Positions 1 to 7,689 of a stretch of DNA of 12,125 nt are shown here, in pieces (position 1 is the first letter of the stretch; each line of letters opens with the position of its first letter). The position numbers were made by a program, and so were the translations under genes. This stretch comes from Thiomargarita sp. (GTDB lineage: Bacteria > Pseudomonadota > Gammaproteobacteria > Beggiatoales > Beggiatoaceae): NCBI GenBank assembly GCA_030635005.1, contig DAOVZS010000056.1, positions 1 to 12,125 on the forward strand, read 5' to 3'. Below the pieces are notes generated by a model, which saw only the letters and a program-made list of their open reading frames with translations, searched no databases and was not told where the DNA came from.

Positions 1-767
1 ATGCGTATGGAAATACCTTAAAATATGGAGTGCCCGTTACAGAATTTGATTATTTTAGTATGGGGGTTGCTATTGATCATACCGTACTCAAAGCAACGGA
101 GTATAGTGCTCAAGAGATATTTGATTTTATTGAAGAAAATGGAGACACCTATAATTCTTATCGCTTAAATTCAAGTATTCGACATGATACACGTAATCGT
201 TCGTGGTTTCCTAACAGCGGTAACTTACAAAGTCTGGGTATTGAAGTCGCCTTACCATTTAGCGAATTAAATTATTACAAAGTGCATTATCGTTATCAGT
301 GGCTATATCCCCTATTTAAAGACTATATATTTTTAGTCAAAGGACAGTATGCTCAGGGAGAAGGATATGGTGATACTAAAGAATTACCCTTCTTTGAAAA
401 TTATACCGCTGGCGGTCCTCGTACCATACGTGGATTTCGTGAAAATACATTGGGACCTCAGGATAGTAATCTACGTGCTTTAGGGGGAAATGTGAAAGTG
501 GTCAATAATATAGAATTTATTGTCCCGATTCCATTTGTAGAAAATACACGAACTTTTAGGTTATCAGTATTTATAGATGCAGGAAATGTTTATGGTCCTG
601 ATGAACAAATTGATATCTCTCAATTCCGTTATTCAACAGGAGTATCCTTGATCTGGTTATCACCCTTAGGCGTATTAAGTTTTAGTTATGCGAAACCTTT
701 CAGAGAATTTGAAGGGGATGAAACAAGACGTTTTCAATTTACCCTTGGAACAACATTTAATTGGTAA
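1..767 (+). CDS. bamA: Outer membrane protein assembly factor BamA, C-terminal beta-barrel (5' end outside window)
   Basis: This is the last 254 residues of BamA, the Omp85-family barrel that folds and inserts beta-barrel proteins into the outer membrane. The frame is open from base 3 to the TAA at 765-767, so the GTG at base 30 is an internal codon and the gene begins upstream. Just before that GTG the frame reads AYGNTLKYG, continuing into VPVTEFD, as in BamA barrels. Other marks are a DTRNRSWFPNSG segment (bases about 186-224), the IRGF version of the conserved (V/I)RGF loop-6 motif at bases 426-437, and a final FTLGTTFNW strand ending in an aromatic residue, typical of the beta-signal. 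The POTRA domains lie outside the window. The next genes, skp and the lipid A genes, are the usual neighbours. The family is certain; the missing 5' part cannot be judged. Confidence 0.96.
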   Translation, partial: AYGNTLKYGVPVTEFDYFSMGVAIDHTVLKATEYSAQEIFDFIEENGDTYNSYRLNSSIRHDTRNRSWFPNSGNLQSLGIEVALPFSELNYYKVHYRYQWLYPLFKDYIFLVKGQYAQGEGYGDTKELPFFENYTAGGPRTIRGFRENTLGPQDSNLRALGGNVKVVNNIEFIVPIPFVENTRTFRLSVFIDAGNVYGPDEQIDISQFRYSTGVSLIWLSPLGVLSFSYAKPFREFEGDETRRFQFTLGTTFNW

Positions 768-785
768 TACGAGAGAATTTTATTC

Positions 786-1295
786 ATGAGAAAATATCAT
801 TTATACTTGATTTTGGGATTATTATGTAGTATGTCATCTTATACCGTCACAGCAGCTGCACTTAAAATTGGATTTGTCAACGCACTTAAAGTGATGGATA
901 AAGCACCCCAAGTTGCAAAAGCAAATAAACGATTGGAAAAAGAATTTGCACCGAAACAACGTAAAATTGTGAGCGCGAGAAAAACCATCCAAAAGATGGA
1001 AAAACGGCTGACTAAAAATATGGCGATTATGAGTGAAAGTGCCGCACGTAAACTCAGTCAAGACATTCGTGAAAAAAAACGTAATATCAAGCGTTTACAA
1101 GAAGAATTTCGGGAAGATTATAATATCCGTCGTAATGAAGAACTTGAAAAAATTCAAAAATTAATTGTCACAGTCATTCAAAAATTTGCGAAGAAAAAAG
1201 CGTATGATTTAGTCATTACAGAAGGCGTTATTTGGGCAAGTTCACGTATTGATATCACTGATCAAGTATTAAAACGTCTTAAACGTATAAAATAA
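786..1295 (+). CDS. skp: Periplasmic chaperone Skp/OmpH
   Basis: A 169-residue Skp (OmpH) family protein, a trimeric periplasmic chaperone that holds unfolded outer-membrane proteins on their way to BamA. Residues 1-24 form a Sec signal peptide: MRK, then a hydrophobic stretch, then a TAAA end, with likely cleavage just before LKIGFVN. The mature N-terminus KIGFVNALKVM matches the family beta-strand. The middle (about residues 45-130) is very rich in Lys, Arg, Glu and Gln and is predicted to form the long coiled-coil arms. The C-terminal part, with AYDLVITEGVIWAS, closes the trimer core. It starts 18 bp after bamA, with a weak purine-rich GAGAG about 10 bases upstream of the ATG. Length is close to the 161 residues of E. 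coli Skp. Position and sequence agree, so the assignment is firm. Confidence 0.93.
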   Translation: MRKYHLYLILGLLCSMSSYTVTAAALKIGFVNALKVMDKAPQVAKANKRLEKEFAPKQRKIVSARKTIQKMEKRLTKNMAIMSESAARKLSQDIREKKRNIKRLQEEFREDYNIRRNEELEKIQKLIVTVIQKFAKKKAYDLVITEGVIWASSRIDITDQVLKRLKRIK

Positions 1296-1301
1296 TCACT
1301 C

Positions 1302-2339
1302 ATGAAGATACCCATTAACCTTTCAGAATTGGCCACACATATTGGTGCTGAATTAGAATCCGAAATATCTGATATTCCTATTGAAGGTATTGCTTCATTA
1401 TCAAAGGCGGATCACACAAAGGTGAGTTTTTTTTCCAATCGGCTCTATCGAGATGATTTATCTCAAACAAATGCCGCTGCGGTCATCCTAAAAAAATCAG
1501 ACCGACGGTTTTGTAAGAGACCCATGTTAGTCATGGAAAATCCATATTTAGGATATGCCCGTGCCGTCTCCTTATTCACAACCCCCATTACTCACGCCCC
1601 CGGGATACATCATACTGCTTGGGTGAGTCCCGACGCTGAATTAGATGAGACTGTTTCTGTAGCCCCCCAAGCTGTTATTGAAGCAGGGGCACGTATTGGT
1701 CGTAATGTGTTTATTGGACCCGGCTGTGTTGTGGGAAGTGGTGTAGAAATGGGGGATGACTGTCAATTAATCGCCAATGTCACATTATGCACAGGAACAC
1801 GATTGGGAAAACGCGTTATTATTCATCCAGGTGTTGTCATTGGAGCCGATGGTTTTGGAAATGCAAATGATGGAGGAAAATGGGTAAAAGTCCCTCAAAT
1901 AGGCGGTGTACTGATTGCAAATGATGTAGAAATTGGTGCTAATACAACCATAGATAAAGGGGCTTTAGAAGATACTGTGATTGGAGAAGGTGTGAAATTG
2001 GATAATCTCATTCAAATTGGACATAATGTTCATATTGGAAAACATACCGCAATGGCAGGGGCTGCGGGGAGTGCGGGGAGTGCACGTATAGGCAGTTATT
2101 GTATGATTGGCGGTGGCGTACGCATTGCAGGTCATATTGAATTGGTGGATCATGTGCATATTACGGGAGGATCACTGGTACATCAATCTGTTCGAGAGGC
2201 GGGCGTTTATTCGTCTGGTGTGCCTTTAGATACTAACCGACATTGGCATAGAAATTTCCATAGATTTAAAAAACTTGATGACATGGCACGGCGTTTAAAA
2301 ACTCTAGAAGGAGAAGTTAAAAAGGAACAGGATTTATAA
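1302..2339 (+). CDS. lpxD: UDP-3-O-(3-hydroxyacyl)glucosamine N-acyltransferase LpxD
   Basis: LpxD carries out the third step of lipid A synthesis, moving a 3-hydroxyacyl chain from acyl-ACP to the 2-amine of UDP-3-O-acyl-glucosamine in the cytoplasm. The protein has 345 residues (E. coli 341). An N-terminal uridine-binding domain (about 1-100) is followed by left-handed beta-helix hexapeptide repeats (about 105-300), then a C-terminal helix rich in Lys, Arg and Leu. Diagnostic motifs are GADGFG at 182-187, QIGHNVHIG around the predicted catalytic His241, and AGVYSSGVPL near 302-311. The ATG lies 6 bp after the skp stop with no clear Shine-Dalgarno sequence, suggesting translational coupling. 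A GC-rich 9-bp tandem repeat sits in the segment just after the active site (separate entry) without changing the length relative to E. coli. Confidence 0.97.
   Translation: MKIPINLSELATHIGAELESEISDIPIEGIASLSKADHTKVSFFSNRLYRDDLSQTNAAAVILKKSDRRFCKRPMLVMENPYLGYARAVSLFTTPITHAPGIHHTAWVSPDAELDETVSVAPQAVIEAGARIGRNVFIGPGCVVGSGVEMGDDCQLIANVTLCTGTRLGKRVIIHPGVVIGADGFGNANDGGKWVKVPQIGGVLIANDVEIGANTTIDKGALEDTVIGEGVKLDNLIQIGHNVHIGKHTAMAGAAGSAGSARIGSYCMIGGGVRIAGHIELVDHVHITGGSLVHQSVREAGVYSSGVPLDTNRHWHRNFHRFKKLDDMARRLKTLEGEVKKEQDL
2063..2083 (+). repeat. Short GC-rich tandem repeat inside lpxD
   Basis: The unit TGCGGGGAG occurs twice back to back at 2063-2071 and 2072-2080, followed by TGC. It encodes AGSAGSA in the beta-helix about ten residues after the predicted catalytic His241. 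The repeat is in frame and does not lengthen the segment relative to E. coli LpxD, so it could be codon convergence rather than a recent slippage event. Confidence 0.6.
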
Positions 2340-2341
2340 AC

Positions 2342-2788
2342 ATGAATAGTATGGATATCCATCAGATTTTTCAACATTTACATCACCGTTATCCGTTTTT
2401 ATTAATAGATAGAGTATTAGATTATACAGTGGGTGATACCTTAACTGCAATTAAAAATGTGACTTATAATGAGCCATTTTTTCAAGGTCATTTTCCACAT
2501 CGTCCTGTAATGCCGGGGGTTTTATTAATTGAAGCCATGGCACAAGCGACAGGTATTTTAGCTTTTAAAACAGGACAAGCACAACCCGAAGACAATTCAT
2601 TGTACTATCTCGTTGGTATCAATAAAGCACGCTTTAAAAGCCCCGTTGAACCAGGTGATCAATTATTAATTGAAGTGACATTTTTACGAAGAAAACGTGA
2701 TTTGTGGAAATTCTCGGCGACCATTAAAGTAGAAGAACACGTGGTTGCCAGTGCTGAAATATTATGCATGAAAAAACATGATTCATAA
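2342..2788 (+). CDS. fabZ: 3-hydroxyacyl-[acyl-carrier-protein] dehydratase FabZ
   Basis: FabZ dehydrates 3-hydroxyacyl-ACP to trans-2-enoyl-ACP in fatty acid elongation. It therefore competes with LpxA and LpxD for hydroxyacyl-ACP, which fits its place between their genes. The 148-residue protein is a single hot-dog fold. It shows the HHRYPFLLIDRV opening (14-25), the NEPFFQGHFP segment with catalytic His50, and MPGVLLIEAMAQATG with catalytic Glu64 on the central helix. The ATG at 2342 has a good CAGGA about 9 bases upstream; the in-frame ATG at 2351 (MDIHQIF) is a possible alternative. It starts 2 bp after lpxD, and its last 11 bases overlap lpxA. Confidence 0.97.
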   Translation: MNSMDIHQIFQHLHHRYPFLLIDRVLDYTVGDTLTAIKNVTYNEPFFQGHFPHRPVMPGVLLIEAMAQATGILAFKTGQAQPEDNSLYYLVGINKARFKSPVEPGDQLLIEVTFLRRKRDLWKFSATIKVEEHVVASAEILCMKKHDS

Positions 2789-3551
2789 CACAGCCATTAT
2801 TGATTCAAAAGCAGAATTGGATAGTAATGTCCAAGTGGATGCCTATTCTATTATCGGAGCTAATGTACAAATCGCCTCTGGTACGTGGATAGGTCCCCAT
2901 GTTGTTGTTAAAGGACCTACACAAATTGGACATGATAATAAAATATATCAATTTGCTTCAGTAGGAGAAGATCCCCAAGATAAGAAATATAGGGGAGAAT
3001 TAGACGTGAGACTGGAAATTGGAGATCGCAATGTTATTCGTGAATATTGCACGTTCAATCGTGGCACGATAGAAGGGGGAGGCGTCACGCGTATGGGAAA
3101 TGATAATTGGATTATGGCTTATTGTCATATTGCACATGATTGCATTGTAGGCAATCAAACCATTTTTGCCAATAATAGCTCATTGGGAGGCCATATACAT
3201 ATTGAAGATTATGTTATCTTAGGTGCTTTTACGATTGTACATCAATTTTGTCGCTTAGGTATGCATAGTTTTTCAGGAGGGGGCAGTGCAATTGTTAAAG
3301 ATGTCTTACCTTTTGTAACAGTATCAGGAGATCGTGCTAAATCTTATGGTCTCAATAAAGAAGGATTAAAACGTCGTGGTTTTAGTGTTGAGACCATTCA
3401 GGCGTTATATGAAGCCTATAAAATCATCTTCAAAAGACAACTCACAACAACACAAGCGATTGAAACTTTAAAAGAATTGAGTGAAAAGCATGCGGAAGTA
3501 CGCCAAATGCGAACATTTTTGCAAGAATCAAAACGGGGAGTTGTGCGATAA
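2778..3551 (+). CDS. lpxA: UDP-N-acetylglucosamine O-acyltransferase LpxA
   Basis: LpxA performs the first step of lipid A synthesis, 3-O-acylation of UDP-GlcNAc from 3-hydroxyacyl-ACP. The 257-residue protein (E. coli 262) is a left-handed beta-helix of hexapeptide repeats (about 1-185) followed by a helical C-terminal domain containing GLKRRGFS. The predicted catalytic His120 lies in CHIAHDCIVGN (E. coli His125), and GGHIHIEDYVILG and VHQFC follow. The hydrocarbon-ruler position reads SGGGSA with Gly168. This aligns with E. coli Gly173, which permits C14 chains, whereas the otherwise similar Pseudomonas aeruginosa segment has Met there and selects C10. A longer hydroxyacyl donor is therefore inferred. 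The ATG lies inside fabZ (11-bp overlap) with no obvious ribosome-binding site, suggesting coupled translation. Confidence 0.97.
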   Translation: MIHNTAIIDSKAELDSNVQVDAYSIIGANVQIASGTWIGPHVVVKGPTQIGHDNKIYQFASVGEDPQDKKYRGELDVRLEIGDRNVIREYCTFNRGTIEGGGVTRMGNDNWIMAYCHIAHDCIVGNQTIFANNSSLGGHIHIEDYVILGAFTIVHQFCRLGMHSFSGGGSAIVKDVLPFVTVSGDRAKSYGLNKEGLKRRGFSVETIQALYEAYKIIFKRQLTTTQAIETLKELSEKHAEVRQMRTFLQESKRGVVR

Positions 3552-3559
3552 ATAAAAAT

Positions 3560-4705
3560 ATGCATATTGGTATGATTGCTGGAGAATTATCTGGAGATTT
3601 GTTAGGAGCAGGACTGATTCAAGCCTTACGTGTCCAGATACCTGATGTGGTTATTGACGGTATTGGGGGACCTAAAATGTTGGAGGCTGGTTTCCACAAC
3701 CATTATCCTTTAGAAACGCTTTCGGTGATGGGGTTAGTAGAAGTGATTAAACACTATCCCAGTCTCAAAAAATGTCGCGATACGTTACGTGACCATTTTT
3801 TGCAACACCCACCGGATGTTTTTATTGGTATTGATGCGCCAGATTTTAATATTGGTTTAGAATACATCTTTAAAAAAGCAGGTATTCCTACCATACATTA
3901 TGTCAGCCCCTCTGTTTGGGCGTGGAGACATTATCGCTTGCGAAAAATTGCACGTGCTTGTGATCTCATGCTGACTTTATTTCCATTTGAAGCAGAATAT
4001 TATCAACAGCACAATATCCCTGTTCGTTTCGTTGGACATCCTTTAGCAAATGATATTCCATTACAAACAGATAAACAGCGGGTGAGAAAGCGTTTAGGTT
4101 TGCAAGACGATGGCGTATGGATCGCCTTATTACCAGGAAGTCGGGTGAATGAAGTGTCTCAATTAGGAGAGCCGTTTTTGAAAACAGCCCGATGGTTATT
4201 GGCACAACGTTCAGACTTACACTTTATTGTACCTTTAGCCAATTCCAAATTAAAGACACTTTTTGAACAACAAGTTGCTAAAATATGTCCTGATATTCCT
4301 TTAATCTTATTAGAGGGACAATCCCGAGAGGCCATGGCAGCATCTGATGTGGTACTACTCGCTTCTGGCACAGCAACATTAGAAGCGATGCTATTAAAAC
4401 GACCGATGGTCGTCGCATATCGTGTCGCACAAATGACTTATTGGATAGGAAAACGCTTGATAGATATCCCCTACTTTTCTCTACCAAATCTTCTGGCACA
4501 AGCACCTTTAGTGCCTGAATTTTTGCAAGATCAAGTCACAGCTGAGAAAATGGGAACAGCTGTGTTAAAGTGGCTGGATAATCCTATCCAAAACCTAGAA
4601 AATCGTTTTCTTGAATTACATCACAGTTTGAGATTATCAGCGAGTCAACAGGCAGCAGAGGGTGTGTTATCTCTCATACCAAATGTTTCTAAGTCGCTCG
4701 AGTGA
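3560..4705 (+). CDS. lpxB: Lipid-A-disaccharide synthase LpxB
   Basis: LpxB is the GT19-family glycosyltransferase that joins lipid X to UDP-2,3-diacylglucosamine to give the lipid A disaccharide at the inner face of the cytoplasmic membrane. Length is 381 residues (E. coli 382). Visible motifs, in order, are AGELSGDLLGAGL (7-19), FIGIDAPDFN (88-97), the near-invariant HYVSPSVWAWR (113-123), FVGHPLA (157-163), LLPGSRVNEV (190-199) and LLASGTATLEAML near residue 270. The ATG is 8 bp after lpxA; a GGGGAG lies about 18 bases upstream, too far to be a strong ribosome site. It is the last gene of the outer-membrane cluster and its final 17 bases overlap the convergent gspE, leaving no room for a terminator between them. 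Confidence 0.97.
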   Translation: MHIGMIAGELSGDLLGAGLIQALRVQIPDVVIDGIGGPKMLEAGFHNHYPLETLSVMGLVEVIKHYPSLKKCRDTLRDHFLQHPPDVFIGIDAPDFNIGLEYIFKKAGIPTIHYVSPSVWAWRHYRLRKIARACDLMLTLFPFEAEYYQQHNIPVRFVGHPLANDIPLQTDKQRVRKRLGLQDDGVWIALLPGSRVNEVSQLGEPFLKTARWLLAQRSDLHFIVPLANSKLKTLFEQQVAKICPDIPLILLEGQSREAMAASDVVLLASGTATLEAMLLKRPMVVAYRVAQMTYWIGKRLIDIPYFSLPNLLAQAPLVPEFLQDQVTAEKMGTAVLKWLDNPIQNLENRFLELHHSLRLSASQQAAEGVLSLIPNVSKSLE

Positions 4706-6149
4706 CCCGTACAATTTCCTCAGGAGTTGTAATCCCTTGATACAGTTTTTCCAATGCATCTTCCCGTAAGGTACGTAATCCTTCCGAAATAGCTTGTTTA
4801 CGAATCTGATTGGCATCTCCTCCATTCCCAATCACATGACGAATGTCATCAGATACAATAAGCAATTCATACAACCCAACACGTCCTCTATAACCCGTAT
4901 GACCACAGCGTTCACAGCCTTTTCCGCGTTTAACCTCCACACATTTTTCTTGAGGAATTTCTAATAAATCGGCTTCTGCTTCTGAAAGACACATCGGTTC
5001 AGCACAGCTTTCACAGACTTTTCGGACTAAACGTTGTGCCATCACTGCGATAACACTAGAACTAATCAAATAGCTATCGATACCCATATCTTGCAAACGA
5101 GTGATGGCACTTGCTGCATCATTAGTATGTAATGTAGAAAAGACTAAATGTCCTGTTAAAGCGGATTCTATCGCAATTTCAGCCGTTTCATGATCACGAA
5201 TTTCTCCGATCATAATAATGTCTGGATCTTGACGTACAATAGAACGTAGTCCTGCCGCAAAAGTTAACCCTATTTTGGCATTGATATGAATTTGAGTAAT
5301 GCCTTCCAGCTGATATTCAACAGGATCTTCAATTGTAATCGTTTTTTGTGTCCCTGTATTAATTTTTTCTAGCGTGCCATATAAACTGGTTGTTTTTCCA
5401 CTGCCAGTAGGTCCTGTAACTAATACAATGCCATGTGGTTGCTGGATAATTTTAGAATAGGGTTTCAGAATATCTTCTGGCATTCCTAATTTATCTAAAC
5501 TCACATGGACATCACCACGATCTAAAATACGTAATACAATAGATTCACCATGTACACCCGCTATAGTCGATACGCGCATATCTAAAGCACGTTTGCCCAT
5601 GTGATATTGAATGCGTCCATCTTGTGGTAAACGTTTTTCTCCAATATCTAAACGCGCCATTAATTTGACACGAGAAGACACAGAAGGTTGTGCCGAAACG
5701 GGTAAATTTTCCAATTCAACCATCACCCCATCAACTCGACAGCGTATCTTTAAATATTTTTCCTCGGGTTCAAAATGAATATCGCTTGCATTTAAATCTA
5801 AAGCACGATCTAAAAGATGATTAACCATGCGAATAATAGGAGCATCAGAGCTTAAATCATTGAGATATTCATTATCTAATTGATTAAAATCTGTGATCTC
5901 AGCACTCTCTAATTCGGGTGATAATGTAGCACGCCAATGCTTAATTAAACGCTTAACATGTTCCTCATTGCCGCGCTTAAAACGGATATGAGTGCCTAAC
6001 ATAAAACGTAATTTTGAGCGTTCTGCACAATCAGGAAGTGTTGAAAATTTCAAACAAGGCACATCAGGAAAGTCTTCAACAGGGGCCATGCCTCTTTCAG
6101 ACATGTAAGTAAACAAGGGCAAATTGAGCGTATTCATAGTGATATTCAT
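4689..6149 (-). CDS. gspE: Type II secretion system motor ATPase GspE
   Basis: A 486-residue GspE/PulE-family ATPase, the cytoplasmic hexameric motor that drives pseudopilus assembly in type II secretion. An N-terminal domain (about 1-95) precedes the SSDAPIIRMVN linker and the SDIHFEP segment (122-128). Then come the Walker A GPTGSGKTT (246-254), Asp box TIEDPVEY (272-279), Walker B IIMIGEIRD (311-319) and His box TGHLVFSTLHTND (332-344). The zinc-binding cysteines C379/C382 and C412/C415 have exactly 29 residues between the pairs, the GspE/EpsE arrangement. The C-terminal TTPEEIVRVTR is also GspE-like. The start overlaps the stop of the upstream GspM-like gene as ATGA; an in-frame ATG four codons later is an alternative. 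PilB-type ATPases share most motifs, but the GspM-like partner and normal GspE length favour GspE. Its 3' end overlaps lpxB. Confidence 0.9.
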   Translation of the reverse strand: MNITMNTLNLPLFTYMSERGMAPVEDFPDVPCLKFSTLPDCAERSKLRFMLGTHIRFKRGNEEHVKRLIKHWRATLSPELESAEITDFNQLDNEYLNDLSSDAPIIRMVNHLLDRALDLNASDIHFEPEEKYLKIRCRVDGVMVELENLPVSAQPSVSSRVKLMARLDIGEKRLPQDGRIQYHMGKRALDMRVSTIAGVHGESIVLRILDRGDVHVSLDKLGMPEDILKPYSKIIQQPHGIVLVTGPTGSGKTTSLYGTLEKINTGTQKTITIEDPVEYQLEGITQIHINAKIGLTFAAGLRSIVRQDPDIIMIGEIRDHETAEIAIESALTGHLVFSTLHTNDAASAITRLQDMGIDSYLISSSVIAVMAQRLVRKVCESCAEPMCLSEAEADLLEIPQEKCVEVKRGKGCERCGHTGYRGRVGLYELLIVSDDIRHVIGNGGDANQIRKQAISEGLRTLREDALEKLYQGITTPEEIVRVTRAT

Positions 6150-6694
6150 TCTTCAATAGCCAGTGCACGACTAAAACCAAGAATCTTAATTGTACCCGTT
6201 AATTTTTTTTTACGACTGCGTATATCTAAACTGATGATTTCTAGAAGATGTGGTGTATCATGTAATGTTTTTAAAAATTCCATAAGCGTTTGACCTTTGG
6301 CTTCAAACTGCATTGATTGAATAACCAGTACCCAATCCCCTGTATTCAAAGACGTATCAGGAGGTTCTAATGATTTAAAAGTAATCCCTGCATCTTTAGC
6401 CAGTTGTTTCACCAAAGCTTGCATTTTTGTGCCCACTAATTCTTGATCAGTACCCGGTAATAAGCTCTTTTTAACATCATTATATTCCTGCGTTATTCTT
6501 TGATGTTCCAAAGTCCAATATTCTGTACGTTTCTCTAATTGTTCATAACGTTTAATATGTTGCTCTAATCTATCAAGGGAGTGCCAATAATCTGTATAAA
6601 TATTTTGTACCATAGGCCATACCATAAATGGCAACAGATAACCCACAAACATGACTATTGCAATAATAAACAGTCGTTTTTCGCTCTTATTCAT
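6146..6694 (-). CDS. Type II secretion GspM/PilO-like inner-membrane platform protein
   Basis: A predicted 182-residue bitopic inner-membrane protein. A short cytoplasmic start (MNKSEKR) leads into one transmembrane helix (about 8-30), then a charged coiled coil (about 40-80, YEQLEKRTEYWTLEHQR), then a small periplasmic alpha/beta domain (about 85-175) resembling a ferredoxin-like PilO/GspM fold. This is the architecture of the type II secretion GspM subtype b family, which links the inner-membrane platform to GspL and GspE. The frame stays open 20 codons further upstream to 6754, but that part overlaps the SPFH gene and reads as basic nonsense. The ATG at 6694, 4 bp after the SPFH stop, gives a normal N-in membrane topology. 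The ATGA overlap with gspE supports a shared function. Sequence similarity is too loose to name the gene firmly. Confidence 0.72.
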   Translation of the reverse strand: MNKSEKRLFIIAIVMFVGYLLPFMVWPMVQNIYTDYWHSLDRLEQHIKRYEQLEKRTEYWTLEHQRITQEYNDVKKSLLPGTDQELVGTKMQALVKQLAKDAGITFKSLEPPDTSLNTGDWVLVIQSMQFEAKGQTLMEFLKTLHDTPHLLEIISLDIRSRKKKLTGTIKILGFSRALAIEE

Positions 6695-6698
6695 AACA

Positions 6699-7628
6699 TT
6701 ACTTACGAGGGAAGGAAGCTTCTTTGATGATTTCTTTAATACCACTGAGTGCACCTATGATACCAGATGTTTCTAAAGGCATTAATAATAGCTTAGTATT
6801 TTCAGAAGTCGCCAACCTATTAACAGAACCCATATACTTAATAGCAATCAAATAATTAATGGCACGCATATCGCCATTTTCTATGGCTTCCGAAATTACT
6901 TCAGTTGCTTTCGCTTCAGCTTGTGCAAATCGTTCCCGTGCTTCAGCATCACGAAAAGCTGCTTCTCTACGCCCTTCTGCTTCTAAAATAACCGCTTGTT
7001 TTTCACCTTCAGCACGTAAAATCTCAGCACGTCTATAACCTTCTGCTTCTAAAATTAGGGCACGTTTATCACGTTCTGCCTTCATTTGACGCCCCATGGC
7101 ATCAACCAAATCTTTAGGCGGTGAAATATCTTTTACCTCAACACGTAACACTTTCACACCCCAAGGGGTAGTGGCTTCATCAACCACTTTAAGTAATTGA
7201 TGATTAATCACATCACGTTTAGACAGGACTTCATCTAAAGCCATAGAGCCCATGACACTACGAAGATTGGTGATCGCTATATTCTCAATAGCATTCACAA
7301 GATTATTAATTTGATAAGCAGCTTGTGCAGCATTCACAATTTGATAAAAAACCACTCCATCCGCATGCACAATAGCATTATCTTTCGTGATGACATTTTG
7401 AGCTGGAATATCTAGGACTTCTTCTTTCATGCTCAATTTCTGACTAATGACATCAACTGCCGGTATAATCAGATGTAAACCTGGATCAAGAGTTTTAGTA
7501 TATTTTCCAAAACGCTCAACTGTCCATTGTTGTGCTTGAGGTATCGATTTGACCCCCAAGAATACTAATATGACAGCCATGCCTAGGAAAATTAAAACGA
7601 AAATTGTAAAATCGCTTAGGATAGCCAT
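6699..7628 (-). CDS. SPFH/band 7 (QmcA-like, stomatin family) membrane protein, copy 2
   Basis: A 309-residue SPFH-domain protein of the QmcA/paraslipin group (E. coli QmcA 305 residues). Such proteins anchor in the membrane and form large ring-shaped oligomers linked to membrane microdomains and protein quality control. An N-terminal hydrophobic helix (about 7-27) is followed by the SPFH core (about 30-180) with VERFGKYTKTLDPGLH and TTPWGVKVLRVEV. A coiled coil with AEG units every 11 residues (near 195-220) comes next, then a conserved MRAINYLIAIKYMG and a C-terminal LLLMPLETSGIIGALSGI segment. By hand count it differs from copy 1 (8596-9531) at about 45 positions, or about 85% identity. 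Most changes are conservative, but KIS versus REA in the coil and HQ versus AK near 143 are not. The ATG at 7628 has GGAG about 11 bases upstream. Confidence 0.92.
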   Translation of the reverse strand: MAILSDFTIFVLIFLGMAVILVFLGVKSIPQAQQWTVERFGKYTKTLDPGLHLIIPAVDVISQKLSMKEEVLDIPAQNVITKDNAIVHADGVVFYQIVNAAQAAYQINNLVNAIENIAITNLRSVMGSMALDEVLSKRDVINHQLLKVVDEATTPWGVKVLRVEVKDISPPKDLVDAMGRQMKAERDKRALILEAEGYRRAEILRAEGEKQAVILEAEGRREAAFRDAEARERFAQAEAKATEVISEAIENGDMRAINYLIAIKYMGSVNRLATSENTKLLLMPLETSGIIGALSGIKEIIKEASFPRK

Positions 7629-7689
7629 GGATCATTCATCTCCATCTTAAAAAAAATTAATACAAAATTACAGAAGAAATAAAGGGGAT

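Noticed and set aside
30..32. GTG as a start codon for the first gene
   Set aside because: Upstream codons in the same frame encode BamA barrel sequence (AYGNTLKYG), so the gene simply enters from outside the window.
816..840. Lipobox in the Skp signal peptide (Cys near residue 15)
   Set aside because: The residues before the Cys (GLL) do not fit a lipobox, and a normal Sec cleavage site follows at TAAA.
834..1061. Minus-strand open frame opposite skp
   Set aside because: It lies wholly within a well-supported gene, has no recognisable domain and no start signal.
6695..6754. N-terminal extension of the GspM-like protein to 6754
   Set aside because: It overlaps the SPFH coding end, reads as basic low-quality sequence, and would put 20 extra residues before a normal short cytoplasmic start.
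7629..7689. Terminator or promoter in the 61-bp gap before SPFH copy 2
   Set aside because: There is a T-run on the minus strand but no stem before it, and no good -35/-10 pair; only a GGAG ribosome site is convincing.
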